From Faecalicatena_A orotica (GTDB taxonomy: Bacteria; Bacillota; Clostridia; Lachnospirales; Lachnospiraceae), in NCBI RefSeq assembly GCF_040545875.1, contig NZ_JBEPMR010000005.1: a stretch of DNA of 64,000 nt. One strand, written 5' to 3'. Every line of letters starts with the position of its first letter. Within the stretch, counting starts at the first letter, position 1. The notes beneath the pieces were generated by a model that did not search any database, had not been told where the DNA came from, and was given only the letters and a program-made list of their open reading frames with translations. Shown here one piece after another: positions 1 through 9,008 of the stretch. A program made the position numbers and the translations under genes.

Positions 1-542
1 TTCAGACGGTGCTCATAAAAATCTACTTCAACGCTGTCCTTTGCACCGATTGCCCTTGTGATAATGTTCTTGTCAGGATGGTGCTTTGCCTCCTCCGGCT
101 TGATACCGCCGAGACGCACCATCTCCTCCACAAGAGAATGGTCTTTTGTCAGCTGGGTTATTCCCTGATTGATCAGATAAAGCCTGCTGTCCCCTACATT
201 AGCAAAATACATCATCTGATTCACGATTGTAGCCGCTACGACAGTTGTTCCCATTCCTTTGAGGTGGGAATCCTGAGACGCTTTTTTAATAATCTCCCTG
301 TTAGCCGTCTTGATCGCCGCAACCAGGGCCTTTTCCACGTCTTCCTCATCGCTTTGTTTTAATTCTCTCTGCAGAACTTCTACTGTATATTTTGAAGCAT
401 AATCGCCGGCCTGATGCCCGCCCATCCCGTCAGCCACCACAAACAGGTTTGGGAGAGGTCCAAGAGCGTTATCTGTCGTATAGACATAATCTTGATTCAC
501 TTGTCTTACCATTCCTACATCGGTAATGGAAAATGTCTTCAT
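1..542 (-). CDS. prpC: PP2C-family serine/threonine protein phosphatase, 3' end cut by window
   Basis: Removes phosphate from Ser/Thr residues, normally opposing a PASTA kinase (PrkC) encoded next door. The 180 visible N-terminal residues begin MKTFSITDVG and show the PP2C metal-site motifs: R13/N16/D18 in VRQVNQD, DGMGG at 38-42, then GMGTTVVAA and VGDSRLYL near 97-125. The start at 542 has AAAGGAGAT a few bases upstream. It begins 12 bases after the rlmN stop, in the order rlmN-prpC(-prkC) usual in Firmicutes, so the kinase is expected just outside the left edge. The family call is firm. The gene name follows Bacillus usage. Confidence 0.93.
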   Translation of the reverse strand, partial: MKTFSITDVGMVRQVNQDYVYTTDNALGPLPNLFVVADGMGGHQAGDYASKYTVEVLQRELKQSDEEDVEKALVAAIKTANREIIKKASQDSHLKGMGTTVVAATIVNQMMYFANVGDSRLYLINQGITQLTKDHSLVEEMVRLGGIKPEEAKHHPDKNIITRAIGAKDSVEVDFYEHRL

Positions 543-554
543 AGCATATCTCCT

Positions 555-1595
555 TTATTCGTTGTTTGTCTGCACATAACGTCGTCTGAGCTGTCCACAG
601 GCCCCATCGATATCTGCGCCCATTTCCCTTCTTATAGTAACATTTATTCCGCTTTTTTCAAGTTTATTTTTAAAATTAAGAGCATTTTTCCTGCTCGGCT
701 GTTCAAAAGTGCGTTCTTTGATCGGATTCACAGGGATCAGATTCAAGTGGCAGTTCCTTTGTTTCAGTATGGCTGTCAGCTCTTTTGCATCTTCATCCCT
801 GTCATTCACACCGTGTACGAGACTGTATTCAAACGTGATACGCCGTCCTGTTTCTTCAAAATACGCATCGCACGCATCCAGCACTTCATCCAGGCTGTAT
901 TTATTTGCCACAGGCATCAGTTCTTTCCGCTTCTCCTGAGTCGCCCCGTGGAGGGAGAGTGCCAGTGTGATCTGTAGTTTTTCTTTTGCCAGCTCCAGCA
1001 TCTTCGGCACGATTCCGCATGTAGAAACTGTCACATTTCTCTGGCTGATATTTAGTCCGTGTTCGTCTGTCAGAAGCCTGATAAAACGGAGAAAATTTTC
1101 AAAATTATCCAGAGGCTCTCCGGTCCCCATGATGACAACATTAGAAATCCGCTCTCCGATGATCCGCTGAATCTGGTAGATCTGGCCGAGCATCTCCGAC
1201 GGGGAAAGATTTCTGACAAGGCCGCCTATGGTGGATGCACAGAAACGGCATCCCATCCGGCACCCTACCTGTGAGGAAATACACACGGAATTACCGTGCT
1301 TATAGCGCATCAGAACACTTTCCACCACATTCCCGTCATACAGCCGGAATAAGAACTTATTGGTGCCGTCCAGAGCCGATTCCTGCCTTTCCAGCATTTT
1401 CACCGGCAGTATCGTATATTCTTTTTCCAGCTTTTCACGTAAACTTTTTGAAAGATTTGTCATCTCTTCAAAATCTTCCGCCAGTTTTACATGGAGCCAT
1501 TCGTAAATCTGCTTTGCGCGGAACTTCTTTTCCCCCAGGGATGCCATTTCTTCCTGTAGTTGTTCATATGTATATGCGCGAATATCTTTTTTCAT
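555..1595 (-). CDS. rlmN: 23S rRNA (adenine2503-C2)-methyltransferase RlmN
   Basis: Radical-SAM enzyme that methylates C2 of A2503 in 23S rRNA; the E. coli enzyme also acts on A37 of some tRNAs. The 346 residues have the usual length. The iron-sulfur motif CxxxCxxC is at C112, C116 and C119 (GCRMGCRFCAS). GTGEPLDN is the SAM-binding GEP region, and the C-terminal GADIDGACGQLR carries C333, the methyl-carrying cysteine position. AAGGAAGG lies upstream of the start at 1595. It sits between rsmB and the PP2C gene in a co-directional operon. The A2503 rather than Cfr (A2503-C8) call rests on family resemblance and genomic context. Confidence 0.96.
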   Translation of the reverse strand: MKKDIRAYTYEQLQEEMASLGEKKFRAKQIYEWLHVKLAEDFEEMTNLSKSLREKLEKEYTILPVKMLERQESALDGTNKFLFRLYDGNVVESVLMRYKHGNSVCISSQVGCRMGCRFCASTIGGLVRNLSPSEMLGQIYQIQRIIGERISNVVIMGTGEPLDNFENFLRFIRLLTDEHGLNISQRNVTVSTCGIVPKMLELAKEKLQITLALSLHGATQEKRKELMPVANKYSLDEVLDACDAYFEETGRRITFEYSLVHGVNDRDEDAKELTAILKQRNCHLNLIPVNPIKERTFEQPSRKNALNFKNKLEKSGINVTIRREMGADIDGACGQLRRRYVQTNNE

Positions 1596-1616
1596 AATAC
1601 TCCGTGCCTTCCTTAA

Positions 1617-2969
1617 TTACTCTAAACTTCTGCGAAATCTTGCAATAAAGAACCCGTCACTCTCATGTACGCCCGGCAGGAGCCTTAAACACCCCTGTTC
1701 TGTCACACTGTCCTTTAATTCACTGCACACCTTATCTTCTATGTTATCCAGTGTAAACTCCGGGTATTTCTCTAAAAACCAGTGTACATTATCCATATTC
1801 TCGGCCCGGCTGATCGTACAAGTGCTGTAGATCAGGACACCGCCCGGCTTCACATACCGGCGGACAACATCCAGTATCTTCTTCTGAAGCCCTGAGAGTT
1901 CCTGTATCTGTTCTTTCATCGTCTTATACTTCAGGTCTGTCTTTCTGCCCAGCACACCCAGACCTGAGCACGGCAGGTCAGCTATCACAATATCCGCACT
2001 GTCAAACGCGGCCTCATCCGGAACTGTCGCGTCCCACTGTACCACGGATATATTGCCAAACTGCATCCGGCCTACATTTTCCTGAATCAGCCCTGTCTTA
2101 TATGTTGTCAGGTCCCGTGCCTCCACATGCCCTGTCCCGTTTAATTTATCCGCAAGGTGGATGGACTTCCCGCCGGGAGCCGCACACACATCAAGAATAC
2201 TGTCTCCTTCCTTCGGGGATGCAATTTCCCCTACCAGCATGGAACTTATGTCCTGAACCGCAAAAAGTCCCTGCCGGAAGCTCTCCATCTCCCCCAGATA
2301 ATCATATCCGGTGATACTGTACGCATAAGGCAGGTACTTATGTTTCACAGCCGTAACACCTTCTGCTTTCAGCCTCTCTTCCAGTTCTTCCGGACTGATA
2401 CGGCTTGTATTACAGCGGATTGTCACTGGCTTCTCCTTCTGGAAATCGGCAAGGATCTTCTCCACAGTATCGATGCTGTATTCTTCCAGCCACAAATCAA
2501 GTATCCAGCCCAGCATGGAGTACTTCACAGAAAGGGCCTCCACCGGATCTTTGGGATAACTGACCTCATCCATTTTCCGTGCCACATTCCGAAGCACACC
2601 GTTCACAAATCCTTTCAGTGTGCCGAATCCTTTTTTCACAGCCAGTTTTACTGCCTCATTACAGACGGCGGAATCTGGCACACTGTCCATGTATTTTAAC
2701 TGGTATACCGCACTGCGCAGAATATTGCGGATGACCGGCTTCATCTTTTGTACTTTTACTTTTGAAAACTGATTGAGGATATAATCAATCTCTATCATAT
2801 GCTCGAGCGTCCCCTCTGTCACCCTTGTGATAAACGAGCGCTCCTTCTTATCCAGATACTGATATTTACTGAGCACATTTCCCAGTGCAATATGGCTGTA
2901 AACATCATGTTCCGTCACATCCATTAAAATTCCGAGCACAATCTCCCGCTCGCTTAACGGTTTTGTCAT
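1617..2969 (-). CDS. rsmB: 16S rRNA (cytosine967-C5)-methyltransferase RsmB
   Basis: SAM-dependent m5C methyltransferase of 16S rRNA. The 450-residue protein has a NusB-like RNA-binding N-terminal domain (about 1-140) and a Rossmann methyltransferase domain with DVCAAPGGKS (SAM loop), DLPCSGLGVLGRK (PCSG cysteine) and YSTCTIS (the catalytic cysteine of the second motif). I chose the ATG at 2969 because GGAGG lies 7 bases upstream. An in-frame upstream ATG at 2999 would overlap the metallopeptidase stop and has no comparable site. The rsmB-rlmN-prpC order is conserved in clostridia. Confidence 0.95.
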   Translation of the reverse strand: MTKPLSEREIVLGILMDVTEHDVYSHIALGNVLSKYQYLDKKERSFITRVTEGTLEHMIEIDYILNQFSKVKVQKMKPVIRNILRSAVYQLKYMDSVPDSAVCNEAVKLAVKKGFGTLKGFVNGVLRNVARKMDEVSYPKDPVEALSVKYSMLGWILDLWLEEYSIDTVEKILADFQKEKPVTIRCNTSRISPEELEERLKAEGVTAVKHKYLPYAYSITGYDYLGEMESFRQGLFAVQDISSMLVGEIASPKEGDSILDVCAAPGGKSIHLADKLNGTGHVEARDLTTYKTGLIQENVGRMQFGNISVVQWDATVPDEAAFDSADIVIADLPCSGLGVLGRKTDLKYKTMKEQIQELSGLQKKILDVVRRYVKPGGVLIYSTCTISRAENMDNVHWFLEKYPEFTLDNIEDKVCSELKDSVTEQGCLRLLPGVHESDGFFIARFRRSLE

Positions 2970-2995
2970 ACTATATCCTCCAATTTTATCTATTC

Positions 2996-3694
2996 TCAAT
3001 CGCCGCGTCTGCGTCCGCTGATCAAGAGTAATCTTAACAGCTGCAGAATCATTGATGCCGCACTCGCCACGTAAGTCAGCGCAGCGGCCCCGAGTACCTT
3101 CTTTGTTGCATCTACTTCCTCCGGGTAAAGCATCCCGGTATTTTCGAGAACCTTTACGGCCCTTCTGGATGCGTTAAACTCCACCGGCAGTGTCACAAGC
3201 TGGAACAGGACTGCTGCTGAAAACAGCAGGATTCCCAGATTGATCAGCATCAGGGACATGTTGCCGTTTATAAACAGCCCGATGATAATCAGCGGCCATG
3301 CCGCCATAGAACCAAAGTTCGCAACGGGTACAAGTGCACCCCTGATCTTCAGCGGTGCATAACCGACATGGTGCTGCACCGCATGGCCGCACTCATGTGC
3401 CGCAACCCCGATCGCCGCAACCGATGCAGACTGGTATGTGGCGTCGGACAGACTCAATGTCTTGTTTCTTGGATCATAATGGTCTGTCAGATTCCCTGAT
3501 ATATGCTGGACGGTCACATCATGGATTCCGTTTGCCCTCAGAATCTTCTCCGCCGCCTCGCGCCCCGTCATGCCGGAATGGCTGCGCACCTGGGAGTAAC
3601 GGTTAAACACGCTGTTGACCCTGCCTGAAGCTATGATACAGATCAGCGCCCCTATTAATACAAGTATATACGTAGGATCATAATAAAAAAACAT
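2996..3694 (-). CDS. YugP-like neutral zinc metallopeptidase, membrane-bound
   Basis: A 232-residue integral membrane protease of the Zn_protease_2 (YugP) family, whose substrates are unknown. An N-terminal membrane helix covers about residues 8-24. The HExxH zinc site is H100-E101-xx-H104 in AAHECGHAVQHH. Two to three further hydrophobic segments follow (about 120-175 and 205-225), with a conserved NASRRA segment between. It sits between fmt and rsmB, a placement common in clostridia, suggesting co-expression with the translation genes. The role is inferred only from fold and motif. Confidence 0.88.
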   Translation of the reverse strand: MFFYYDPTYILVLIGALICIIASGRVNSVFNRYSQVRSHSGMTGREAAEKILRANGIHDVTVQHISGNLTDHYDPRNKTLSLSDATYQSASVAAIGVAAHECGHAVQHHVGYAPLKIRGALVPVANFGSMAAWPLIIIGLFINGNMSLMLINLGILLFSAAVLFQLVTLPVEFNASRRAVKVLENTGMLYPEEVDATKKVLGAAALTYVASAASMILQLLRLLLISGRRRGD

Positions 3695-3749
3695 ATGACT
3701 TCCTCCTGTCTAGTTAAGATACACGGCATGAAAGCCCCTTACAGGGAAA

Positions 3750-4688
3750 CTAAGCCGTGAATATGGTACCGGGTTCCAGTGTATATCCCCTCAGAAATGC
3801 ACTCGTCTCCATTCTCTTTTTCCCGGGAAGCTGGAGTTCGCTGATCTTCAGTACCCCGTTTCCGGTCTGCACCGTGAAGCAGTCTTTCTCTACCGTAAGT
3901 ACCGTTCCCGGCTCTTTAGTGGAAAACGCCTCACCTGACACCGCCTTTGCCTTCCAGATCTTTACCACCTTATCTTCCCAGTGGGTATAGGCACTCGGCC
4001 AGGAGTTCAGTCCCCTCACCAGAAGTTCAATCTCCCGGGCGGGCTGTGTCCAGTCGATATTTCCCATCTGCTTGTTCAGCATCTTCGCATACGGGGTCGG
4101 CGTTTCCTGCTGGTGCTCGAATACAGCCGTCCCGTCCTCCAGTGCCGCAAGCGTCTCTACACATAAGTCTGCACCTGCCCTTGCCAGCTTGTCATGCAGG
4201 CTCTCTCCTGTTTCTTCTTCAGTAATCGGAATCTCTGTCTTTAAAATCATATCACCTGTGTCCAGACCTTCATCCATCTGCATCGTTGTAACACCGGTCA
4301 CTTCTTCCCCTCTGATGATCGCCCACTGGATCGGGGCCGCGCCTCTGTATTTCGGAAGCAGGGACGCATGGACATTGATGCAGCCGTAAGGAGTCAGATC
4401 CAGAATGTCTTTCGGCAGGATCTGTCCGAACGCTACAACGACGATCACATCAGCCTGATAGCTGCGAAGCTTCGCCACGCATTCCGGCTGTCTTACTTTG
4501 ACCGGCTGGTATACAGGGATTCCATGCTTCACTGCGGCCTCCTTGACCGGGGTGAACTGCATCTCCTTACCTCTGCCTTTCGGCTTATCCGGCTGTGTCA
4601 CGGCCAGACATACGTCATGTCCCGCCGCAATCAATGCCTCCAGTGTTCCGACTGAAAAATCAGGGGTTCCCATAAATATGACTCTCAT
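3750..4688 (-). CDS. fmt: Methionyl-tRNA formyltransferase
   Basis: Formylates initiator Met-tRNA using 10-formyl-THF. The 312 residues match family length. Catalytic N105 and H107 lie in INVHASLLPKYRGAAP, and D143 in MQMDEGLDTGDM; the C-terminal tRNA-binding OB-like domain follows. The start at 4688 (MRVIFMGTPDF) is one base past the def stop, with a GAGGAGG tract inside the end of def. An ATG 33 bases further upstream would overlap def more and adds a non-conserved leader. Coupling to def pairs addition and removal of the formyl group. Confidence 0.97.
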   Translation of the reverse strand: MRVIFMGTPDFSVGTLEALIAAGHDVCLAVTQPDKPKGRGKEMQFTPVKEAAVKHGIPVYQPVKVRQPECVAKLRSYQADVIVVVAFGQILPKDILDLTPYGCINVHASLLPKYRGAAPIQWAIIRGEEVTGVTTMQMDEGLDTGDMILKTEIPITEEETGESLHDKLARAGADLCVETLAALEDGTAVFEHQQETPTPYAKMLNKQMGNIDWTQPAREIELLVRGLNSWPSAYTHWEDKVVKIWKAKAVSGEAFSTKEPGTVLTVEKDCFTVQTGNGVLKISELQLPGKKRMETSAFLRGYTLEPGTIFTA

Positions 4689-4689
4689 T

Positions 4690-5166
4690 TTATTCTTCTT
4701 CCTCCTCAGTCTGTACATCATGAAGCCCGTCTTCCACTTTGTTCACATACAGATCACCTGAAAGATGGTCGATCTCATGGCAGAATGCCCTTGCCAGCAG
4801 TCCTTCGCCTTCTATCTCGAATTCCTCCATCTCCTCATTGAGGGCACGGACTTTCACATGGTCCGGCCTGGTTACAATCCCCCATTTTCCCGGCACGCTT
4901 AAGCACCCTTCCTCTCCGGTCTGCTCGCCATCCGCCTCGATGATTTCGGGATTGATCAGGACGATCGGCCCCTCTCCCACATCAATCACGACGATGTTCT
5001 TCAGCACTCCGACCTGCGGGGCCGCAAGCCCTACACCAAACTTCTCATACATCGTATCCAGCATGTCTTCGATAAGTACTCTTGTCCGAAGAGTCATCTT
5101 TGTCACTTCTTTACATTTTTTCGTTAAGATCTCGTCTCCAATTTCTCTGACCTCTCTGATTGCCAT
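4690..5166 (-). CDS. def: Peptide deformylase
   Basis: Metalloenzyme that removes the N-formyl group from new proteins. The 158 residues contain all three motifs: GVGLAAPQVG (44-53), EGCLS (85-89, metal-ligand cysteine) and HEIDH (H129, E130, H133). The C-terminal tail is a run of glutamates. The start at 5166 is set by GGAGGAAGTT directly upstream; an in-frame ATG 12 bases earlier lacks this site. Lies between priA and fmt as in many Firmicutes. Confidence 0.97.
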   Translation of the reverse strand: MAIREVREIGDEILTKKCKEVTKMTLRTRVLIEDMLDTMYEKFGVGLAAPQVGVLKNIVVIDVGEGPIVLINPEIIEADGEQTGEEGCLSVPGKWGIVTRPDHVKVRALNEEMEEFEIEGEGLLARAFCHEIDHLSGDLYVNKVEDGLHDVQTEEEEE

Positions 5167-5199
5167 AACTTCCTCCACATTACTATTCTGCTATTTTTA

Positions 5200-7425
5200 C
5201 TAAAAAACATTCATCGGGTTAAAATCAAACTGGATTCTCATCTTCTGAAATCCCGGATTCACCTCGATGTACTGCTCCATATAATTTTTCATCCTTATCA
5301 GTGTATCATATCTTTCCGCTTTCAGGTAGAGTACTTTCCGATATACATCGTTGATCTTCCCGATCCCCGGGCTGGCTGGCCCGATGATATCCATCTGTGC
5401 ATCTTTCCTGAAACGCAGTGCATACTCTTTCAGATACCTGCACCCCTTTTCAAGGAGCGGCTCATCCTCACAGCTCACAAGCACTGCAAGCAGATTCTCG
5501 GCGGGCGGGTAACCCATCAGTTCCCGGTACCGGATCTCTTCTTCATAAAATGCCTCGTAATCCTGCTCCGCAGCAGTCACAATCCCGTAATGCTCCGGAC
5601 TATATGTCTGAATGACCGCTTCCCCCTTCTTTGTACCGCGCCCCGCACGGCCAACCGCCTGTGTCAGCAGCTGGAATGTCCGCTCTCCCGCCCGGTAATC
5701 ATCGGAATACAGAGACATATCCGCGGCAAGGACGCCGACCAGTGTCACATTCGGGAAATCATGTCCCTTAACAATCATCTGCGTGCCGACCAGAATGTCA
5801 GCCTCCTCATTGGCAAATGCCGACAGGATCTTCTCATGGCCGTCTTTCTGCCGGGTCGTATCCATATCCATACGCAGCACCCGCGCCTGTGGGAACAACG
5901 TTTTTACGATCTCCTCGATCTGCTGGGTCCCGGCCCTGAACTCTCCGATATGCCGGGAACCACATTCCGGGCAGACAGATGGCTTCGGCTCTTCAAACCC
6001 ACAGTAATGGCATACCATCTTCCCGTTTTTGTGGGAAGACAGGGACACGTCACAGTGCGGGCACTTGATGACATGTCCGCACTCCCGGCAGGATATGAAT
6101 CCCGCATATCCGCGCCGGTTCAGGAAAAGCATGATCTGCTCTTTCTTTTCGAGCCTGTCGGCCATCAGTTCCTGTAGTTTTATGCTCAGGATGGAACGAT
6201 TCCCGTTTTTTAGTTCTTCGCGCAGGTCCACTGTATATACTTCCGCCATATCCTGCATTCCGGAGCGGTTACGCATCTCCAAGAGATGGTACTCGCCCTT
6301 TTTCGCACGATACATGGCCTCAAGAGACGGGGTCGCAGAACCGAGTATCACACTTGCATGTTCCATTTCCGCCCTCGCAATGGCCGTTTCCCTCGCATGG
6401 TAACGGGGCACCTGCTCACTTTTATAAGTCGTCTCATGTTCCTCATCCATAACAATCAGCCCAAGATTCGGAAACGGGGTAAATAAAGCAGAACGGGGAC
6501 CGATCATGACATCGATCTTCCCCTCCTTTGCCCGCATCATCTGGTCATAACGCTCTCCTGCAGAGAGCCTGGAATTCATAATGGACACCCTGTCCCCGAA
6601 GTTCCTGTAGAACCGCATAACAGTCTGGTATGTGAGGGCAATTTCGGGGATCAGTACGATTGCCTGCTTTCCCTGTTCCGCAACCCGGCGTATCATCTCG
6701 ATGTAAACCTCCGTCTTGCCGCTCCCGGTCACTCCGTAGATCAGATAAGTGCCGCGTTTTCCCTGTTCATAGTCTTCCCAGAATCTCTGGATGGCATGCC
6801 TCTGTTCCTCTGTAAACGTAATACCGTTCTCAATCCGTTCCCCTTTCACAGGATTCCGGTAAACCTGCTCAGACTCCAGAGCCACGATTCCCTGTTCTTC
6901 CATTGCCCGTATGACGGTAAGCGTTATGTTCAGCTTGCGCGATACCAGTTCATAGTCAAGAATTGGCTCATCCAGAAGCGCCGCCAGAAGTCTTGCCCTG
7001 GCCTTCTGGTTCTTCTCCAGATAAAAGTCCAGCTTTTTCTTTCCCTCTTCCTCGTCCAGAAGAAGCCGTACCCGTTTCTTCACCTTCGCATTCTCTTTCT
7101 GCTTGATCGGGAGGACCGTCTTCAATGACTGTATCATCGTCCCGCCGTACTGTTCCTTCATCCACGCGGCGAGTGCGACCAGTTTTCCTTCGATCGCCAT
7201 GCCGCTTCTGGAAATGTCCAGCAGTTCTTTTACTTTTGTTTCATCATAATTACATTTATCCGACAGGCCGGTTACATAACCTTTTGTCTCACGGTTGCCC
7301 CTGCCAAAAGGAACGATCACTTCCATCCCGACAGAAAGTTCCCCTTCCAGACGGGTGGGGATCCTGTATTGAAAGACTCTGTCCAGTTTTTCATGTGTAA
7401 TATCTACAATGATATCCGCATACAT
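5200..7425 (-). CDS. priA: Primosomal replication restart helicase PriA
   Basis: 3'-5' superfamily 2 helicase that reloads the replisome at stalled forks. The 741-residue protein has an N-terminal DNA-binding region beginning MYADIIVDI, Walker A GVTGSGKTEVY, DEEH box (MDEEHETTYK), a zinc-binding insert with paired cysteines (CRECGHVIKCPHCD, CHYCGFEE, CPECGS) and C-terminal helicase motifs (GTQMIVKGHDF, QAVGRAGRG). I prefer the ATG at 7425, with AGGTGA upstream; an ATG at 7488 would add 21 non-conserved residues inside murE. Follows murE and precedes def. Confidence 0.95.
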   Translation of the reverse strand: MYADIIVDITHEKLDRVFQYRIPTRLEGELSVGMEVIVPFGRGNRETKGYVTGLSDKCNYDETKVKELLDISRSGMAIEGKLVALAAWMKEQYGGTMIQSLKTVLPIKQKENAKVKKRVRLLLDEEEGKKKLDFYLEKNQKARARLLAALLDEPILDYELVSRKLNITLTVIRAMEEQGIVALESEQVYRNPVKGERIENGITFTEEQRHAIQRFWEDYEQGKRGTYLIYGVTGSGKTEVYIEMIRRVAEQGKQAIVLIPEIALTYQTVMRFYRNFGDRVSIMNSRLSAGERYDQMMRAKEGKIDVMIGPRSALFTPFPNLGLIVMDEEHETTYKSEQVPRYHARETAIARAEMEHASVILGSATPSLEAMYRAKKGEYHLLEMRNRSGMQDMAEVYTVDLREELKNGNRSILSIKLQELMADRLEKKEQIMLFLNRRGYAGFISCRECGHVIKCPHCDVSLSSHKNGKMVCHYCGFEEPKPSVCPECGSRHIGEFRAGTQQIEEIVKTLFPQARVLRMDMDTTRQKDGHEKILSAFANEEADILVGTQMIVKGHDFPNVTLVGVLAADMSLYSDDYRAGERTFQLLTQAVGRAGRGTKKGEAVIQTYSPEHYGIVTAAEQDYEAFYEEEIRYRELMGYPPAENLLAVLVSCEDEPLLEKGCRYLKEYALRFRKDAQMDIIGPASPGIGKINDVYRKVLYLKAERYDTLIRMKNYMEQYIEVNPGFQKMRIQFDFNPMNVF

Positions 7426-7447
7426 GTAAATGTCATCACCTACTTTT

Positions 7448-8905
7448 CTACTTTCCGGACAGGATTTCGGAAATGAGAACCCTTTCATCCATCGGATACT
7501 TCACACCCTTTATCTCCTGATAATCTTCGTGTCCCTTTCCGGCCAGCACGATGACATCCCCCGGCTGTCCATGCTCGATCGCATACCGGATGGCTTCTTT
7601 CCTGTCACAGATCTCCACATACTTCCCGTCTGTCCTGCCGATGCCTGTCTTGATATCGTCAATGATTGCCTGTGGGTCCTCAAACCTTGGATTATCCGAT
7701 GTAATAATTGTCAGGTCCGCGAGCCTACCTGATACTTCCCCCATCTCATAGCGTCTGTCCTTAGACCGGTTGCCGCCGCATCCGAAGAGGCAGACCAGAC
7801 GGGCCGGCTGATACTCCTTCAGCGTTGTCAGCAGGCTTTCCAGACTCATGGCGTTATGTGCATAATCAATCATCAGTGTAAACTCATCCGATACTTTCAC
7901 CATCTCGATGCGGCCCTTCACATTTGCCATCTTCAGAGCCTTCTGTATCTTATCAGCAGGCACCTGGAAATGTCTGCAGACTGCAATGGCCGTCAACGAA
8001 TTGTAGACACTGAATTTGCCCGGAATATCAATCTCTACATCAAAATCCATCAGGCCGCTCACATGATAGGCCACGCCCAGATACCCGGGTCTGGAAACAA
8101 GATGTGTGTCCGTGGCCCTTAGATCTGCCTTTTCTGAAAATCCAAAAGTCTCCGTTGTACAGGTTGCCTTTGCAAACACATCCCCGAAATACGGGTCATC
8201 CACATTGGCGATCCCGAGTCTGCACTGCTGGAACAAAAGCCCTTTGCACCGCTTGTAATCTTCGAAATCCGCATGTTCATTCGGCCCAATGTGGTCTCTT
8301 CCCAGATTGGTGAAAATACCGATCTCAAACGGGATCCCTGCGGTCCTGTGGAGCATCAGCCCCTGTGATGAAACTTCCATGACAACACAGTCACAGCCTG
8401 CTTCCGCCATTCTGGCAAAATACTGGTGGATCGTATAAGACTCCGGCGTCGTATTTGCGGCCGGTATCGTCTCGTCCCCGATAATCGCCTCTATTGTTCC
8501 GATCAGGCCGACCTTATGCCCGACCCCTTCAAGGATAGACTTGATCATGTAAGTCGTTGTTGTCTTCCCCTTTGTACCGGTAATTCCAATGATCTTCATC
8601 TTATCCGCCGGATATCCGAAATAAGCCGCGGACATCAGTGCCAGAGCATATCTTGTATCCGGTACCCGGATCACCGTCATATCTTCCGGGGCTTCTACGT
8701 CCTTCTCTACAATAACCGCGGCCGCCCCTTTCGCCGCCACATCGCCGACAAATTCATGTCCGTCAACGACTGCGCCGCTGATACAGACAAATACACTGCC
8801 TTCCCTGACTTTTCTGGAATCATTGATCAGCTCCCGGACCTCGATCTCATCGTTTCCCTGTATTACTTCATATTCTAAACGTTCTAATAACTGTGTTAGT
8901 TTCAT
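7448..8905 (-). CDS. murE: UDP-MurNAc-tripeptide synthetase MurE, probably meso-DAP-specific
   Basis: Cytoplasmic ATP-dependent ligase adding the third residue to UDP-MurNAc-L-Ala-D-Glu. The 485 residues show GTKGKTTTTYM (ATP site), the TTPES loop and SSQGL in the substrate region, and a C-terminal SDNPRFEDP. The DNPR form of this last motif is the one linked to meso-diaminopimelate specificity, as against DDPN/DNPA in lysine enzymes. The second of two close ATGs (8905) is preferred because GGAGG is 7 bases upstream of it but only 1 base from the first. It is the first gene of the operon running to the left edge. Confidence 0.95.
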   Translation of the reverse strand: MKLTQLLERLEYEVIQGNDEIEVRELINDSRKVREGSVFVCISGAVVDGHEFVGDVAAKGAAAVIVEKDVEAPEDMTVIRVPDTRYALALMSAAYFGYPADKMKIIGITGTKGKTTTTYMIKSILEGVGHKVGLIGTIEAIIGDETIPAANTTPESYTIHQYFARMAEAGCDCVVMEVSSQGLMLHRTAGIPFEIGIFTNLGRDHIGPNEHADFEDYKRCKGLLFQQCRLGIANVDDPYFGDVFAKATCTTETFGFSEKADLRATDTHLVSRPGYLGVAYHVSGLMDFDVEIDIPGKFSVYNSLTAIAVCRHFQVPADKIQKALKMANVKGRIEMVKVSDEFTLMIDYAHNAMSLESLLTTLKEYQPARLVCLFGCGGNRSKDRRYEMGEVSGRLADLTIITSDNPRFEDPQAIIDDIKTGIGRTDGKYVEICDRKEAIRYAIEHGQPGDVIVLAGKGHEDYQEIKGVKYPMDERVLISEILSGK

Positions 8906-8939
8906 CTGCATTCCTCCTGCTTTTTGGGTATACTATTAT

Positions 8940-8968
8940 AGAATAACACAAACCTTTCCTTGTTGCAA
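8940..8968 (-). promoter_or_regulatory. Sigma-A-type promoter of the murE operon
   Basis: On the minus strand, TTGCAA (8968-8963), a 17-base spacer and TATTCT (8945-8940), about 35 bases before the murE start. No other clear promoter is seen inside the operon down to position 1. Inferred from consensus match only. Confidence 0.6.
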
Positions 8969-9008
8969 AATTCTATTCATGAAAACTTCGTGAAGTTAAA
9001 AAAACAGT